Assembly (NCBI GenBank): GCA_900073065.1
Contig: FJOG01000008.1
Span: forward strand, 1,291,893-1,314,077
Source of the DNA: Phialocephala subalpina
Lineage: Eukaryota > Ascomycota > Leotiomycetes > Helotiales > Mollisiaceae
Direction of reading: 5' to 3'
DNA: 22,185 nt
Of the stretch, positions 1 through 9,688 are shown one piece after another. Every line of letters starts with the position of its first letter. Position 1 is the stretch's first letter. The position numbers were made by a program, and so were the translations under genes. The notes under the pieces were generated by a model, which was given only the letters and a program-made list of their open reading frames with translations, was not told the DNA's origin and ran no database searches.

Positions 1-129
1 GAAATAACGATAAAAATTAATAAACTTTAAAAAAATTTAAATTTCTCGAAAAAAAATCGATTTAAATTATTCGATAATTATTTGAATTTTTTCTGAGTTT
101 AAATATATTCCGTCGCAACTAATAATAAA

Positions 130-620
130 CCTAAGAAACTTTATTTAATTCTTATTAAATTTATATTTATTAAATTTAATATAAAGTTTATATTTATAAA
201 GTTTTTTTATTACTTAAAATATATACGATTTATACTTAATAAAATCTCGAGAATAAATTAAAATATTATTTAAATAAACGATAATAAAATTATCTAATAA
301 ACCCGAAAAAACTCCGTTAATATATACTTAAAAAGTTATTAATGCGTTTATTAATCCGAATAATATTACTTAGTATTTAAAGTAATTATAACGAATCTAA
401 AAAATTATTTTCTAAATATTTTTCCCCCGAATACGTATTTAATAATAAATATCCTTTAAATTTAATTTAATGAAAATTAAAGCGCTTATAAAGCGATTTA
501 AAATCTTGTTAATAAAAAGTAAAAAATATCGATTTTTAATTATTATTTTATTAAGACTTTTATAATCCACGTAAAGTTTTAAACCTTTATTTTTTTTAAA
601 TACGAAGAATATAAAGGCTC
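130..620 (-). pseudogene. Reverse transcriptase domain of element 1 (Gypsy type), RIP-degraded
   Basis: In the minus frame the conserved Gypsy RT blocks can be followed in order. A VDYKSLNKI block lies near 590-560, followed by a KNRY segment. A KLNLKDIYYQIRI block lies near 470-440 (normally KLDLKDAYHQIRI). An FGLINALITF block lies near 350-320 (normally FGLTNAPATF). The catalytic block reads VYLNN at about 268-282 where the family has YLDD, and RNase H-side sequence follows down to base 1. Each deviation is a C-to-T or G-to-A change (D to N, A to I or L via GCA to ATA), and several glutamines are now stops. The YLNN change removes both catalytic aspartates, so the copy could not be active even without the stops. 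The frame is clear; edges are approximate. Confidence 0.85.
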
Positions 621-1636
621 TTATAAAACTAATAAAAAAGTATATTTATTCTTTCTTAAAAAAAAATTATAATATAATCGCGAAATACTACGAATTAAAG
701 TTTTAAAAAGTTATATAAAAGCCCGTAAAATATTTGACCTTTTATTTTAATCGTATACTCGTATTTACTTTATTCGGGAAAAATAAAAATTACTTTTTTG
801 TCGAAAATATCTTTATAACTCTAAAGATACTCTAATAAAATAATTTCTTGCTTTTAAGTAGTTATAAAAACCCTTGATATTTCCGACTTTTAAAAAGTAA
901 ATAATTTTACTTTTGAATTTAAGTATTTATACTTTTTGTAATTAATTAAATAATCGTATTCTCTTTTCTTAAAGAAAATTATATAAACTTCGATATTTAA
1001 CTTGGTTTTAAAAAGCTTTATAAATTCGAAGGAGTTTAAAATCTTAATATTATCCCAAATTACCGCGTAAACTTATTTCCTCGTTAATTAATCGTAAATA
1101 CTAATACTTTTTTTAATAAATTAATTTCTTTTTAATATCATTTTATAATTCGATTTATCGTAACTATAAAAGCGCTACTTAAAATCACGGGTTTATTTAC
1201 GATTATTAGTAATAATAAAGTTTAAATCGTAATAATTAAAAACCTAAAAAATATAATTATCGAAAATCGCAAAAAATATATTATATTTAATATTAAAAAT
1301 AAAATTATTCTTTTCCGCTATATAATTATTAATAAAATAATTATTTACGCTAGTATTTCCTATTTCTTTTATAATTAATTCGGCCTTTGTATTTCTTTAT
1401 TTAAAAAGTTTTCAAATAAAAAAACGTATAAATATCTCGTTAAATCGATTCACGTTTAAAATTTGACTTCGTTTTTTCTCGAGTTAAAAAAAATCCGAAA
1501 AAGCTTTTTTATAGCGTTAAAAGCTTTTTTGTATATTACTTTAATTGATTTCTTACTTTTTTTAACCCTAAAGAAATTTTTTTAGCTTTAACTTTCTTAG
1601 GGTTTTTTTTAGTTTATTTTACGTACTTCGAATAAT

Positions 1637-1679
1637 ATAAATCTCCGGAGAAATATCCTTTCTTATTATAAATCTAATA
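1637..1679 (-). other. Probable gag zinc-knuckle remnant of element 1
   Basis: The minus-strand frame reads Y-x-I-Y-N-K-K-G-Y-F-S-G-D-L-Y. Converting the tyrosines back to Cys/His (TGT or CAT to TAT by RIP) gives a CCHC nucleocapsid-type knuckle, C-x2-C-x3-G-H-x5-C, with the last cysteine one residue later than the usual x4 spacing. It lies upstream of the RT in transcription order, where a Gypsy gag C-terminus is expected. Lysine-rich sequence follows. The shifted last position is either a small indel or a sign that the match is partly coincidental. Confidence 0.45.
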
Positions 1680-3337
1680 AGTTTTTTTCGAGTTATTATT
1701 ATTATTATTTTTCGAATTAAAATTAAATAATTTACTAAAGTTAAAACTCTAATTAAAAAAACGTAACTCCCGTTTATTTTTATCTTTTTTATTATTAAAT
1801 CTAAATTTCTTAAAGGAATTATAGTTTTTATTATTATTTTTATCGTTTTACTTCTTTTTTATATTATAATCGAAATAACTTTTTTTTATTTTCTAAAAGT
1901 TTTTAAATTATAATTTAATTTTTTAAAAATCCCGTAAAAATATATTTATTATAAAAAGAAAAATCTTATTAGTTTTATTATATTATTATCTTTTCGTAAA
2001 AAAGTTCGTAATAGCGTTTAAGAGAGTTTATACGCGATTACTTTTCTTACGTACTAATAAATCTTATTTATATTTGCGTATATAATTATAAATTTCCGAT
2101 ATTATTTCGTTTTTATTATTATTTTAAATAAAATATTAAAATTTCGCAAAAATATTCGTTTCGCGTTTTTAAAATAATATAATAAAATCGTATATTTAAA
2201 ATTTTTAATTTATTTAAAATATTTGAATTTTAAAAGGGTTAATAATAAAGGATTATAAAAGAAATTATTTATTTTTTATTTTCGAGTTTATTTTAAAATA
2301 TATTACTATAATATTTACTTTTAATTAATAAAAGTTATATATAAAAAATTAAATTTTAAAAACGTTTTTTATAATATTAAAAAAAGTTTAATATTTTATA
2401 ATATTTTTCTTTTCGTAGAATAAAAGGAAAATAATAAACTTTATTTAGTTTTTTCTTCGTATTTTAAATTTAATATCGAAATTTAAAAGAAGGTTAAATA
2501 TTTAGTTCGAAATAAATACTTCGAAAGTAAATCGAATAAATATTCTAAGGAAAAGGTTAAAAATTAATTTTAAGTTTTAAAACGCGTTTTTAATCGAAAA
2601 GTTTTTAGAGGTTAAAAAAATTTATTTTAAAGTTTATAATATTATTTTAAATAAGTTTTTTTATACTTAAAATATTATCTTTTTTCTCGTTATTAAAAGC
2701 ATTTAACGCGTAAAAAACCGCGAAATTTATTAGTGGAATTTCTTGGCTTTTAATCGTTTTTATTATAAATATATTTTTTACGAGGGGTTAATTTACTTTA
2801 CTCGAATTTACGCTGGTAATACGCGTTGTTTTTGGCGTTAATTTGGGCTTATAAACGCTAAACCGTATTAAGGACTTAGTTTAAAAGGTTTTATTATTCT
2901 TATTATCGCGTAAGAAAGCGTTAATTTATTTAGTCGACGGAAAAGTTTTAAAGCTTTTTTTAAATATAATTAGAATTAATTAAAAATTTGAAAGATTTAC
3001 TTAGAGATTTAATTAGAGTGTTTTTGTTTTTAATATTAAGAGTAATACTTGGAATAGCATTAGATTACTATTTAAAGTTTAAAGTTTAATTAAAGCTTTT
3101 AGCAATTTATTAAGGATTATTAGTAGCGGTTTTTGCGTTATTATTTAAAATTCTAAAGATAAGAAATTCGCCGTTTCCTTTAAAGCTTTAAGAGAGTTAC
3201 TAAACTTGGAAGCGAAAAACGTTATTACTTATAAAAAGAAAATCCGTAAAACCCCTTTATTTATTATTATTATTAGTAGTTATAGTTTTGTGCGCGTTAT
3301 TATCGAACTTTTAACCCTTAAAATAAAAAGATTAAAA

Positions 3338-3599
3338 TGTGAAATATAAAATAAAAAGAGGTAATAATAAATCAAATTAATATTAAACTAATTTTTGTCT
3401 TTTTACTAGAGATTTAAAAAGCCTTTATATATAGAATAATAGCCTAAGAATAATAACCATATAATCCTCGTAAAACTTCCTACGCTACGCGTAAGTTTAC
3501 GCGAGTTTTACGTAGGTTATAAAAGTTACGTAACCTTGGGTAATGGTTATAAACCAGCCAAAGGCTATACTAGTAAAATACCCAATCCTATACGTGATA
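3338..3599 (-). repeat. 5' LTR of element 1 (262 bp)
   Basis: On the minus strand the segment starts TATCACGTATAGG (a RIP form of TGTCACG) and ends ATATTTCACA, giving TG(TA)...CA termini. The start is fixed by the abrupt end of homology to the element 2 LTR at 3599/3600. A TATATAAAG-like box lies about two thirds of the way in (around 3420-3430), suitable for an LTR promoter. The segment keeps more G+C than the body of the element, including an imperfect palindrome at 3453-3550. The matching 3' LTR is outside the window, so the right end (CA at 3339-3338) is inferred from the terminal dinucleotide and from the start of coding-like sequence after it. Confidence 0.65.
3453..3550. repeat. Imperfect palindrome in the element 1 LTR
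   Basis: Paired arms can be read directly: ATAACCAT (3453-3460) with ATGGTTAT (3543-3550), CGTAAAACT (3469-3477) with AGTTTTACG (3504-3512), and CGCGTAA (3488-3494) with TTACGCG (3497-3503). The innermost pair is separated by only two bases. The three pairs are slightly off-centre from one another, so this would form a bulged hairpin rather than a perfect cruciform. A role in LTR transcription or RNA structure is possible but not shown. Confidence 0.6.
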
Positions 3600-3765
3600 A
3601 TTAGAGTCCTTAAAGAGTAGAATCCCTAACCTTCTTAAATTTTATCCGTTCTAAACTTTATTACGTAATTATTAAGCCTCGTATCCCTATAATCCTAGGG
3701 TCTACTATAGGCGAGCTTACTCGCTTACTAAGCCTATAATCCACTAAATTATATAAGTCGTAATA
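3600..3765 (-). repeat. Truncated 3' LTR of element 2
   Basis: This segment is a direct repeat of 9876-10036, in the same orientation, differing almost only by C/T and G/A changes. On the minus strand both begin TATTACGAC (RIP form of TGTTACGAC). Homology stops abruptly at 3600, where the element 1 LTR starts, so the rest of this LTR should lie beyond the other end of element 1, outside the window. The central block at about 3706-3741 is identical in both copies, covering an inverted-repeat hairpin. Confidence 0.85.
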
Positions 3766-3778
3766 TTATCCCTTTTCC
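3766..3778 (-). other. Polypurine tract of element 2
   Basis: Immediately before the 3' LTR start, the minus strand reads GGAAAAGGGATAA. A purine run next to the 3' LTR is where plus-strand DNA synthesis of LTR retrotransposons is primed. Its position fixes the LTR start at 3765 and confirms the minus orientation of the element. Confidence 0.7.
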
Positions 3779-4237
3779 GGCTAATATAATCCCGATACTT
3801 AAATTAGAATAAATAATCATTATCTTTAAATTGCAATTTTCCTTCCTTTTTATTATTTTTTATTATATCGCCCATTGTATATAAGAAAAGAAAAAAGAGG
3901 CTAACGCTCGCTTTACGTATCGAAAAATCGAGGCGTTCGATCTAAACGTATTCCTATTATAAGAATTACGCTCGCTAATACTTTTTTAACAAATTTGAAT
4001 CGCCGCGCTATTTCGAGTATATTCGTTCGAAACGATTATACGATTCCGCGAGTTACTTAGAAATGGTAATTCGTAGGCCCGTATATCGTTTCTTTTGTAA
4101 TCCTCGATTTAAGAGAGCTCCTATGGTTACTCTTGAACTTCCTTCGGATCTCGCGCCGGATCTTTTTACTTCTTAGTTCCCTACTTTCGAGTTGGACGTT
4201 TTCGAACTCGAGATAATTAACCTTTTATTATAAGTAA

Positions 4238-4408
4238 ACCCGGGTTTTAACGGTGGAACGCTTTAAACTTCTCGTAATAATTAAAGTTCTATTTGGATTC
4301 CTATATATTCTCCGAATATAAGTATTTTTACTATTTAATTAAATATATAATTTACTTTTTAATATATTGGTAATTTAAAATGTTTTCTATATTATATTCG
4401 GCGTTCGA
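4238..4408 (-). pseudogene. Chromodomain at the C-terminus of the element 2 polyprotein
   Basis: The minus frame reads NAEYNIENILN, then IIYLIK-stop-QKY, then YSENT-stop-E, then FHRQNPG. This matches the chromodomain pattern AEYEVEEILD...YLVKWKGY...SENTWEP...FHRRHP. The two aromatic-cage tryptophans (in VKW and TWEP) have become stop codons, as TGG to TAG/TGA is expected under RIP. It directly follows the integrase in the same frame. In active chromoviruses this domain steers integration toward heterochromatin marks; here it is dead. The identification is strong because spacing and flanking residues all fit. Confidence 0.85.
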
Positions 4409-4619
4409 ATTAATTAATGCGATTTTAACCTTTAGAGCTCGCAATGCTTTTAATAGTATTAATTCGAAGAGGAATATATAAAATACCGAATATATATTTA
4501 TATTATTAAATAAAGCGAATTCGTAATTAATTAGATTTTTGATCTTTTTAATTTTATATAATCTAATTTTCTTATAATTTAATTTATCGTTTAATTATTT
4601 CGTTTTAATATTTCGGCGA

Positions 4620-5420
4620 ATTAAATAAACTTTATTTTTCTTTTTAAGTATAGGTTTTATATTACGGTATTTATTATAATATAAAGTTAATTTAATAATT
4701 ATAAATTATATATTTTTTATTAGTTTTTCGCGTAAAAACTTTAATTTATTGATTTAAATTTTAGCGTTTTATACTTTCGATTTTATTAAGTATAATATTT
4801 AATATACTTTAAGTTTATATTTATAATTAGCGTAAAAAGGCAAGATTTTCGTATTTTCTATTATTATATTATTATATAAGAATTATATTAATAATAAGAA
4901 TTTTATTTAATTGTTTTATTGATAATTAATATAATAATAGAAATATATTTTTATTATTTGATTTAATTATTCTATTTATTTATTTGTTTAGAAATAAAAA
5001 GTTATTAAAAGCTTTTATTTAATTTTTAATAGTACGATTAAAGTAATTTAGAATTTCGAAGTAAAAAATTTATTTCGATCCGAAATAATTTCGTTTAATA
5101 CTTTATAATTAGTTATTATAATTCGTAAGAATATATAAATTAAATCTTTTATTATATATATTTCGAAGTATAAAATTATATATATATACTTTGTAAGTTT
5201 ATTTATAATTACGAAAATAATATTATATTTAATATTCGATATTAATTCTTTTAAAAAATAATAATTTTATTACGAAGTTTTAAGTAATAGACTTTTAAGT
5301 ACTTAAAAGTATATTTAACGATCGTATATTATTATAAGGAATATATTTCGCGATTTTATTTCGAATATATATATCGTATTTACTAATAACTTTAATAGTT
5401 TTCTTTTTGAATCTTAGAAT
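4620..5420 (-). pseudogene. Integrase region of element 2, RIP-degraded
   Basis: In transcription order there is a zinc-binding HHCC tail reading KYDIYIRNK near 5390-5345 (family form CDICIRNK). A catalytic-core block NIIFVIINKLTKY follows near 5230-5180 (normally YDAILVVVDRLTKY). The block LNEIISDRNKFFTSKF lies near 5100-5045 (normally NEIISDRDKLFTSKFW). A degraded QTDGQTER-like segment and a KVYLIRRNIKTKR block near 4650-4610 come next (normally KVYLLRRNIKTKRPS). One catalytic aspartate is now N, while the one in ISDRN survives. Stops fall at former Q, W and R codons. Edges are approximate. Confidence 0.85.
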
Positions 5421-6399
5421 ATAAAAGTTCCAAGAAATTCGTTTTATAATCTTCGTAATTCTTTAGTATTTATAAATTAAAAGTTTATATTACGTTTTAA
5501 TGAATTCTAATTAAAAATTCTTAAGAACGTAAAATTTCCCTTGGAATTATAATATTTTAAACTTATTTATGAAAAATCCTATTAAATATTATAAAGTTAT
5601 TTTTACGACGGAATCCTTATTATAATTTCCTTTAAAACTATTAATAAGCATCGTATTAATTAGCCTCGAAATAATAATAATTATTATTTTATTAAATATT
5701 AAACCGCTTTTAATTTCTTTAAATATCGCGTATAAAAATAATTTAATATTATTTTAATATTCCGATTTCCGATTAAAAGTATCCGCTTTATTATTTTCTA
5801 ATCTTTTAATATATAAAATCTTGAAATTATACGTAATTAACGTTTCGATCTAATATATTTATCTTCGATTAAATTCTTTCGTTATAATGAAAAATATTAA
5901 GTTTTTATAATTAATATTTCGATCCCTTTAAATAAACTTTTTATATTCGAAATATTTTTATAATTATAAGTAATTTTTTATCGTAAATTTCGTAGTTTAA
6001 TTTTACTAATAATATTTTGCGAGAATAATATATAATTAACTATTATTTGTTTTGTTTATTAGACTAATTAAATATTATATTAATTGTAAAGTTTAATACG
6101 TTTATTTCGACGATAATATATTTATTTAAATCGAACGTAAAAAAGAATAATACTTTTATAAAGTATTATTTGAACTAATTAAAAACTTATTAAACTTTAT
6201 TTATTTATTCAAATATTTAATCTTTTTTTATTAATTCCATCAAAGGGATTATTATCGTAAAATATTTTTATACGAAACGTTAATAAAAATTCGCAAATCC
6301 TAAAAAAAACTATATATTTTTAATTATTTTAAATACTTATTAATTAAATACTATTAATACTTTCGTAGAATTTATTGATAAACCTTCGATTAAAATTAT

Positions 6400-7000
6400 A
6401 TAATTTAAAAAATTCGTTTTTTTTATATAGAATTCGTATTTCTTAAATTTATAAATTAAATTCGCATTTTTTAATATAATAAATATTATTCTAATATCGT
6501 CGATATATTAAGCGAACGTTTTAAAATATATTAAAATATCGTCCAAATAATAAATAATTATAATATTTAAAAATAATCGCAAAATAATATTTATTATACG
6601 TATATACGTAATTAATACGTTAATCAATCCAAAGAATATAATTAAATATTCGTAATATTTATATCTTATTTTAAATACTATTTTTTATTCTTTTTTTTCT
6701 TTTATTCGAATCAAATTATAAATCCCACGTAAATCCAATTTAATAAAGATTTCGATTCCTTAAAATTTATCGCGTAATTCATTAATTAATAGTAAAAAGT
6801 ATCGATTTTTAATTATAATCTCGTTAATTTTTCGATAATCGATATATAATTATTTCGTTTTATTTTTCTTTAATATAAATAATATTGGGTTATTTACTAG
6901 CGAAATCGATAATTATATAAATCCTTTAATTAAATTCTCGTTAATATATTCTTTAAGCGTCTTTAAATCGTTTACCAATATTTAATAAATAAGTAAATAT
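6400..7000 (-). pseudogene. Reverse transcriptase domain of element 2, YLDD retained
   Basis: The minus strand shows the RT blocks in order: YINENLIKGFI near 6945, NNPILFILKKN (normally SPILFVKKKDG), a YIDYRKL block (normally CVDYRGLN), KNRYFLLLINELRD, FIKLDLRGIYNLIRIKE, and the FGLTNAPATF equivalent near 6610-6640. The catalytic YLDD is intact at 6538-6549, followed by ILIYFKTF. The connection and RNase H regions continue toward 5500 in lower quality. Stops and missense changes are of RIP type. Upstream of the RT, near 7100, EYYEFLNFF corresponds to the usual EEYHEFLDVF linker between protease and RT. Confidence 0.87.
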
Positions 7001-7329
7001 AATAGTTCCTTTTCGTCTTATAAAAGTATCTCGTAATCCCATTACTTATATTTAAGGAGTATTTTAATCTTTTTCTCGTTTCTAAAGAAATTCAAAAACT
7101 CGTAATATTCTATTAATATTTACTTCAATAGTAAATCCTAAGTATAATATTTTAATTCTCTTAAAAAAGTAATGTAAACTTCTCTTTAATTACTCGTTTT
7201 TATTTCAATATACGAGATTTTACAAGTCTAATATTTATCAAATATAAACGTTTTTTTAATCCAATTAATAATCGAATTATATTATTTAATTTATAGTATA
7301 CCGAGTATAAATAAGTAATTAATATCGGT

Positions 7330-7540
7330 TATATCGAAGTTTATTTTCTTAGTATATCCTCGTCGCATAATTATAATCTGCGATATTATTTCCATATTAA
7401 TTTATTCGAAACTCAAAAAGTTCCCATTAATTATAATAATAAAATATAATTGCGATTTGATTATTATTACCTATTCCTTCTTTAGTACTAATTATTTTGA
7501 CGTATAACTACTTATTACTCTCGAATCGATTATTACTTTG
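7330..7540 (-). pseudogene. Aspartic protease remnant of element 2
   Basis: The minus frame reads VIIDSRVISSY, with the DSR triplet at 7519-7527. This equals the retropepsin active site V-x-x-DSG-A-x-S with Gly changed to Arg (GGA to AGA, a RIP-type change). About 150 bp further on it reads FDITDINYLFILG, then NSIINW, matching the usual protease C-terminal FDI...YDCILGMPWL...NPxIDW pattern. The catalytic Asp is kept, but the Gly next to it is lost. Confidence 0.7.
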
Positions 7541-7904
7541 ATTTTATATATACTTATTTATATTATAATAAATAATTGCTTGGCGTTTCTTCTAATAATA
7601 TATACTTTTTTATATTATTATTTATTGAGTATATCCTTCTATTAGTAGTTTAATCCGTTAGCGTAAATAAGCCGAAATACACGTCTTATACCAAGTAATA
7701 ATTATATTATTCTCTCGAAAGTTTCCTCGTAATATATAAAGTTATCCTCGGTATTTTATTATATTCTTCGATTCGCACTTTCCGCGATTACCTCGTAGTA
7801 TCGTTTTATTACTAATTAGTAATCGAGTATAAAAAGAGTATCGTCTAATATAAGTAATTATTATATATAGCAACTAATATTATCGCGCTATCTCCATCTA
7901 ATCC

Positions 7905-8153
7905 TATCGGTATAATCAGGTAATCGTTTAACGATGGGATGGAGGGGCGGATTCAAGGGTGGATAGAGGGGTGGAGCTTTGACCTCTATTACCCTAGCAA
8001 CTATTGTCTTAGTATCTCATTTCCTTAATTATATAAGTAGTTAGGTGCCCCTTCTAGAAAAGGGCAAACAAATAAAAAACAGAACAAAGAATGTATTCAT
8101 TAACACTAGACTAAGATCTTAGTGTTTGATGATGAACCCCGGACGTTCCAACA
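7905..8153 (+). repeat. Solo LTR (249 bp) nested in element 2, with 5-bp target-site duplication
   Basis: The insert starts TATCGG (RIP form of TGTCGG) and ends CCAACA. It is flanked on both sides by AATCC (7900-7904 and 8154-8158), a 5-bp target-site duplication. Removing the insert plus one duplication joins the element 2 minus-strand frame cleanly (KIIEG joined to LDGDSA), so the boundaries are firm. Plus orientation is favoured by TATATAAG (8030-8037) followed by AATAAA (8071-8076), the order of an LTR promoter and poly(A) signal. Unlike its surroundings it keeps many CpA/TpG sites, so it has seen little RIP. No internal region remains, so it arose by recombination between two LTRs. Copia or Gypsy origin is not decided. 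Confidence 0.85.
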
Positions 8154-8164
8154 AATCCTTCGAT

Positions 8165-9620
8165 AATTTTAGTATATAATTTCGTATATCTAATCGTATT
8201 TTAATTTTCTTACGTCCGATTAAAGTTCGACGTATCGAACTCCTTTATCTAAGTTCTATTATTCACGAGTACAAATTATAAAATTATCTTCCCATTAATA
8301 AATATATTATTCTTATTTAACCCGTAAATAATATTCTAATTAAAAGTCGAGTATTATAAAAAGCCCTTATAATTCCCAATTAATATACTTAAATAACTTT
8401 TCGTTTTTTAATTCGAAGTCTTTATGGAAAATTCGATAGCAATTAATTAAAATTTAAATCTTATTAAATCCTTTTATTAAATCGTTTATATTATTTATCA
8501 CGCTATTAATCCTTTATTATTAATTATCCCTAGGGAATTTTAAGCTTATTACTCGTCTAATAAAGTTTCCTATTTATTCCATTTAAAACCTTTAAAAGTT
8601 TTCTTTAAAAATTAATCGAAATATTCTTAAATCGTTTTCCAATTTAAATTAATCGTTTTAAGTATTAATTTATCGTTCGTTTAATTCCTTATTTATATAT
8701 AAAACTCGTTTAATTATCGTATATACTTAGTAAAATTCGTTATAACTTTTACGTTTAATCGTATTAATTTGCTTTTTTAATCGTTCGTTTTATAACTATT
8801 TCTTATTATACGAGCTAATTATATATTTTAAGAGGCTATATTCGAAATATAATTTCTTTTCGTAACGTTAATTTATTTCGTTTTTCAAGAATTATTTTTT
8901 CTTCTTTTTAAAAGTAATATTAATTTCTATTAAAGAATTATAATAACTTTAAAAACCAAAGTTCTTTTTGTTTTTATTATTACTTCTTTTAAATTTGTTA
9001 GAGTAATACCCTCTCTTTTTAAGCGCTCGTTCGTATAATTTATTATCGAAGTAAATAATATCGTTTATTATTATTTATATCGAATTGTATTTATCGCGAT
9101 ATATTAGTTTATTTTTTATTACGTTCTTTAGCCCTTTATAAAACTAAACTATAAAAGCGTTTTCTTTTTAACCCGTGATTCTATTTATATACTATTGAAA
9201 TTCTATTGCGTAAATTAATATTATTTCGATTTAACGCAAATTAAATAATTTGCGTTTGCGATTTTCTTTTCGTTTATATTCTTAAATACTTTAGTAATCT
9301 TCTCTTTGAATCCTTTAAACGTACCGAAAATCTCTTTAATCAAAAGGTTTTATTTCGATATTATTCCTTCGCAATTAAAGTAATCCTATTAATTAATCTC
9401 GATTTAATCGAATATTATTCCAATTAAATATTTTATATATTAAAAAACTTATTTGTCCTTTATACGGAATATATTCTCGTTAAATTTAATATAAAATACG
9501 CATTATATTAAATATACTCGTAATTTGTTTTTCGTACTATCGAAAGTATCCAATTCTCGGCTCTTGATTTTCTTCGATATTTTTACGATAAATTCGAATA
9601 AAATAACTTTTAAAATATTT
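8165..9620 (-). pseudogene. gag region of element 2 with CCHC zinc knuckle
   Basis: Reading the minus strand from about 9600, the frame gives EPRILDTFDSTKNKLRVYL near 9570-9510, the pattern of fungal Gypsy capsids (EPEPFDGxRxKLRxFL). A zinc knuckle follows at 8808-8849: Y-F-E-Y-S-L-L-K-Y-I-I-S-S-Y. Undoing TGT/CAT-to-TAT gives a canonical C-x2-C-x4-H-x4-C. The same frame then runs on with only RIP-type stops through an acidic/basic linker to 8160, where the solo LTR interrupts it, and resumes after 7900. Gag packages the RNA and forms the particle in active relatives. A spurious short open frame on the plus strand at 9525-9713 is not a gene. Confidence 0.75.
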
Positions 9621-9688
9621 TTAAATAATATCGAAATAATAAATATAATAAAATACTTAATTAGTATTATAAAAATTAATGCTCAAAG

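Larger units (their letters stand above)
1..3599 (-). mobile_element. Element 1: RIP-mutated Ty3/Gypsy LTR retrotransposon, partial (5' LTR to RNase H side)
   Basis: Read on the minus strand, this stretch starts with a 5' LTR (3338-3599), continues through about 2.3 kb of gag/protease-like sequence, and reaches a clear Gypsy reverse transcriptase at about 130-620. The integrase and 3' LTR must lie beyond base 1. The whole body is extremely A+T-rich, CpA is nearly absent, and the reading frame is broken by many TAA/TAG codons of the kind C-to-T change makes from CAA/CAG. The copy is therefore a dead relic. Its LTR begins exactly where the homology of the neighbouring element's LTR stops, so element 1 inserted into element 2 and is the younger of the two. 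Superfamily is assigned from RT motifs; the family name is not known. Confidence 0.85.

Noticed and set aside
3600..3765. Reading 3338-3765 as one single 430-bp LTR of element 1
   Set aside because: The polypurine tract of element 2 abuts 3765, and the match to the right-hand LTR stops exactly at a second TG-type LTR start, so two LTRs from two elements explain it better.
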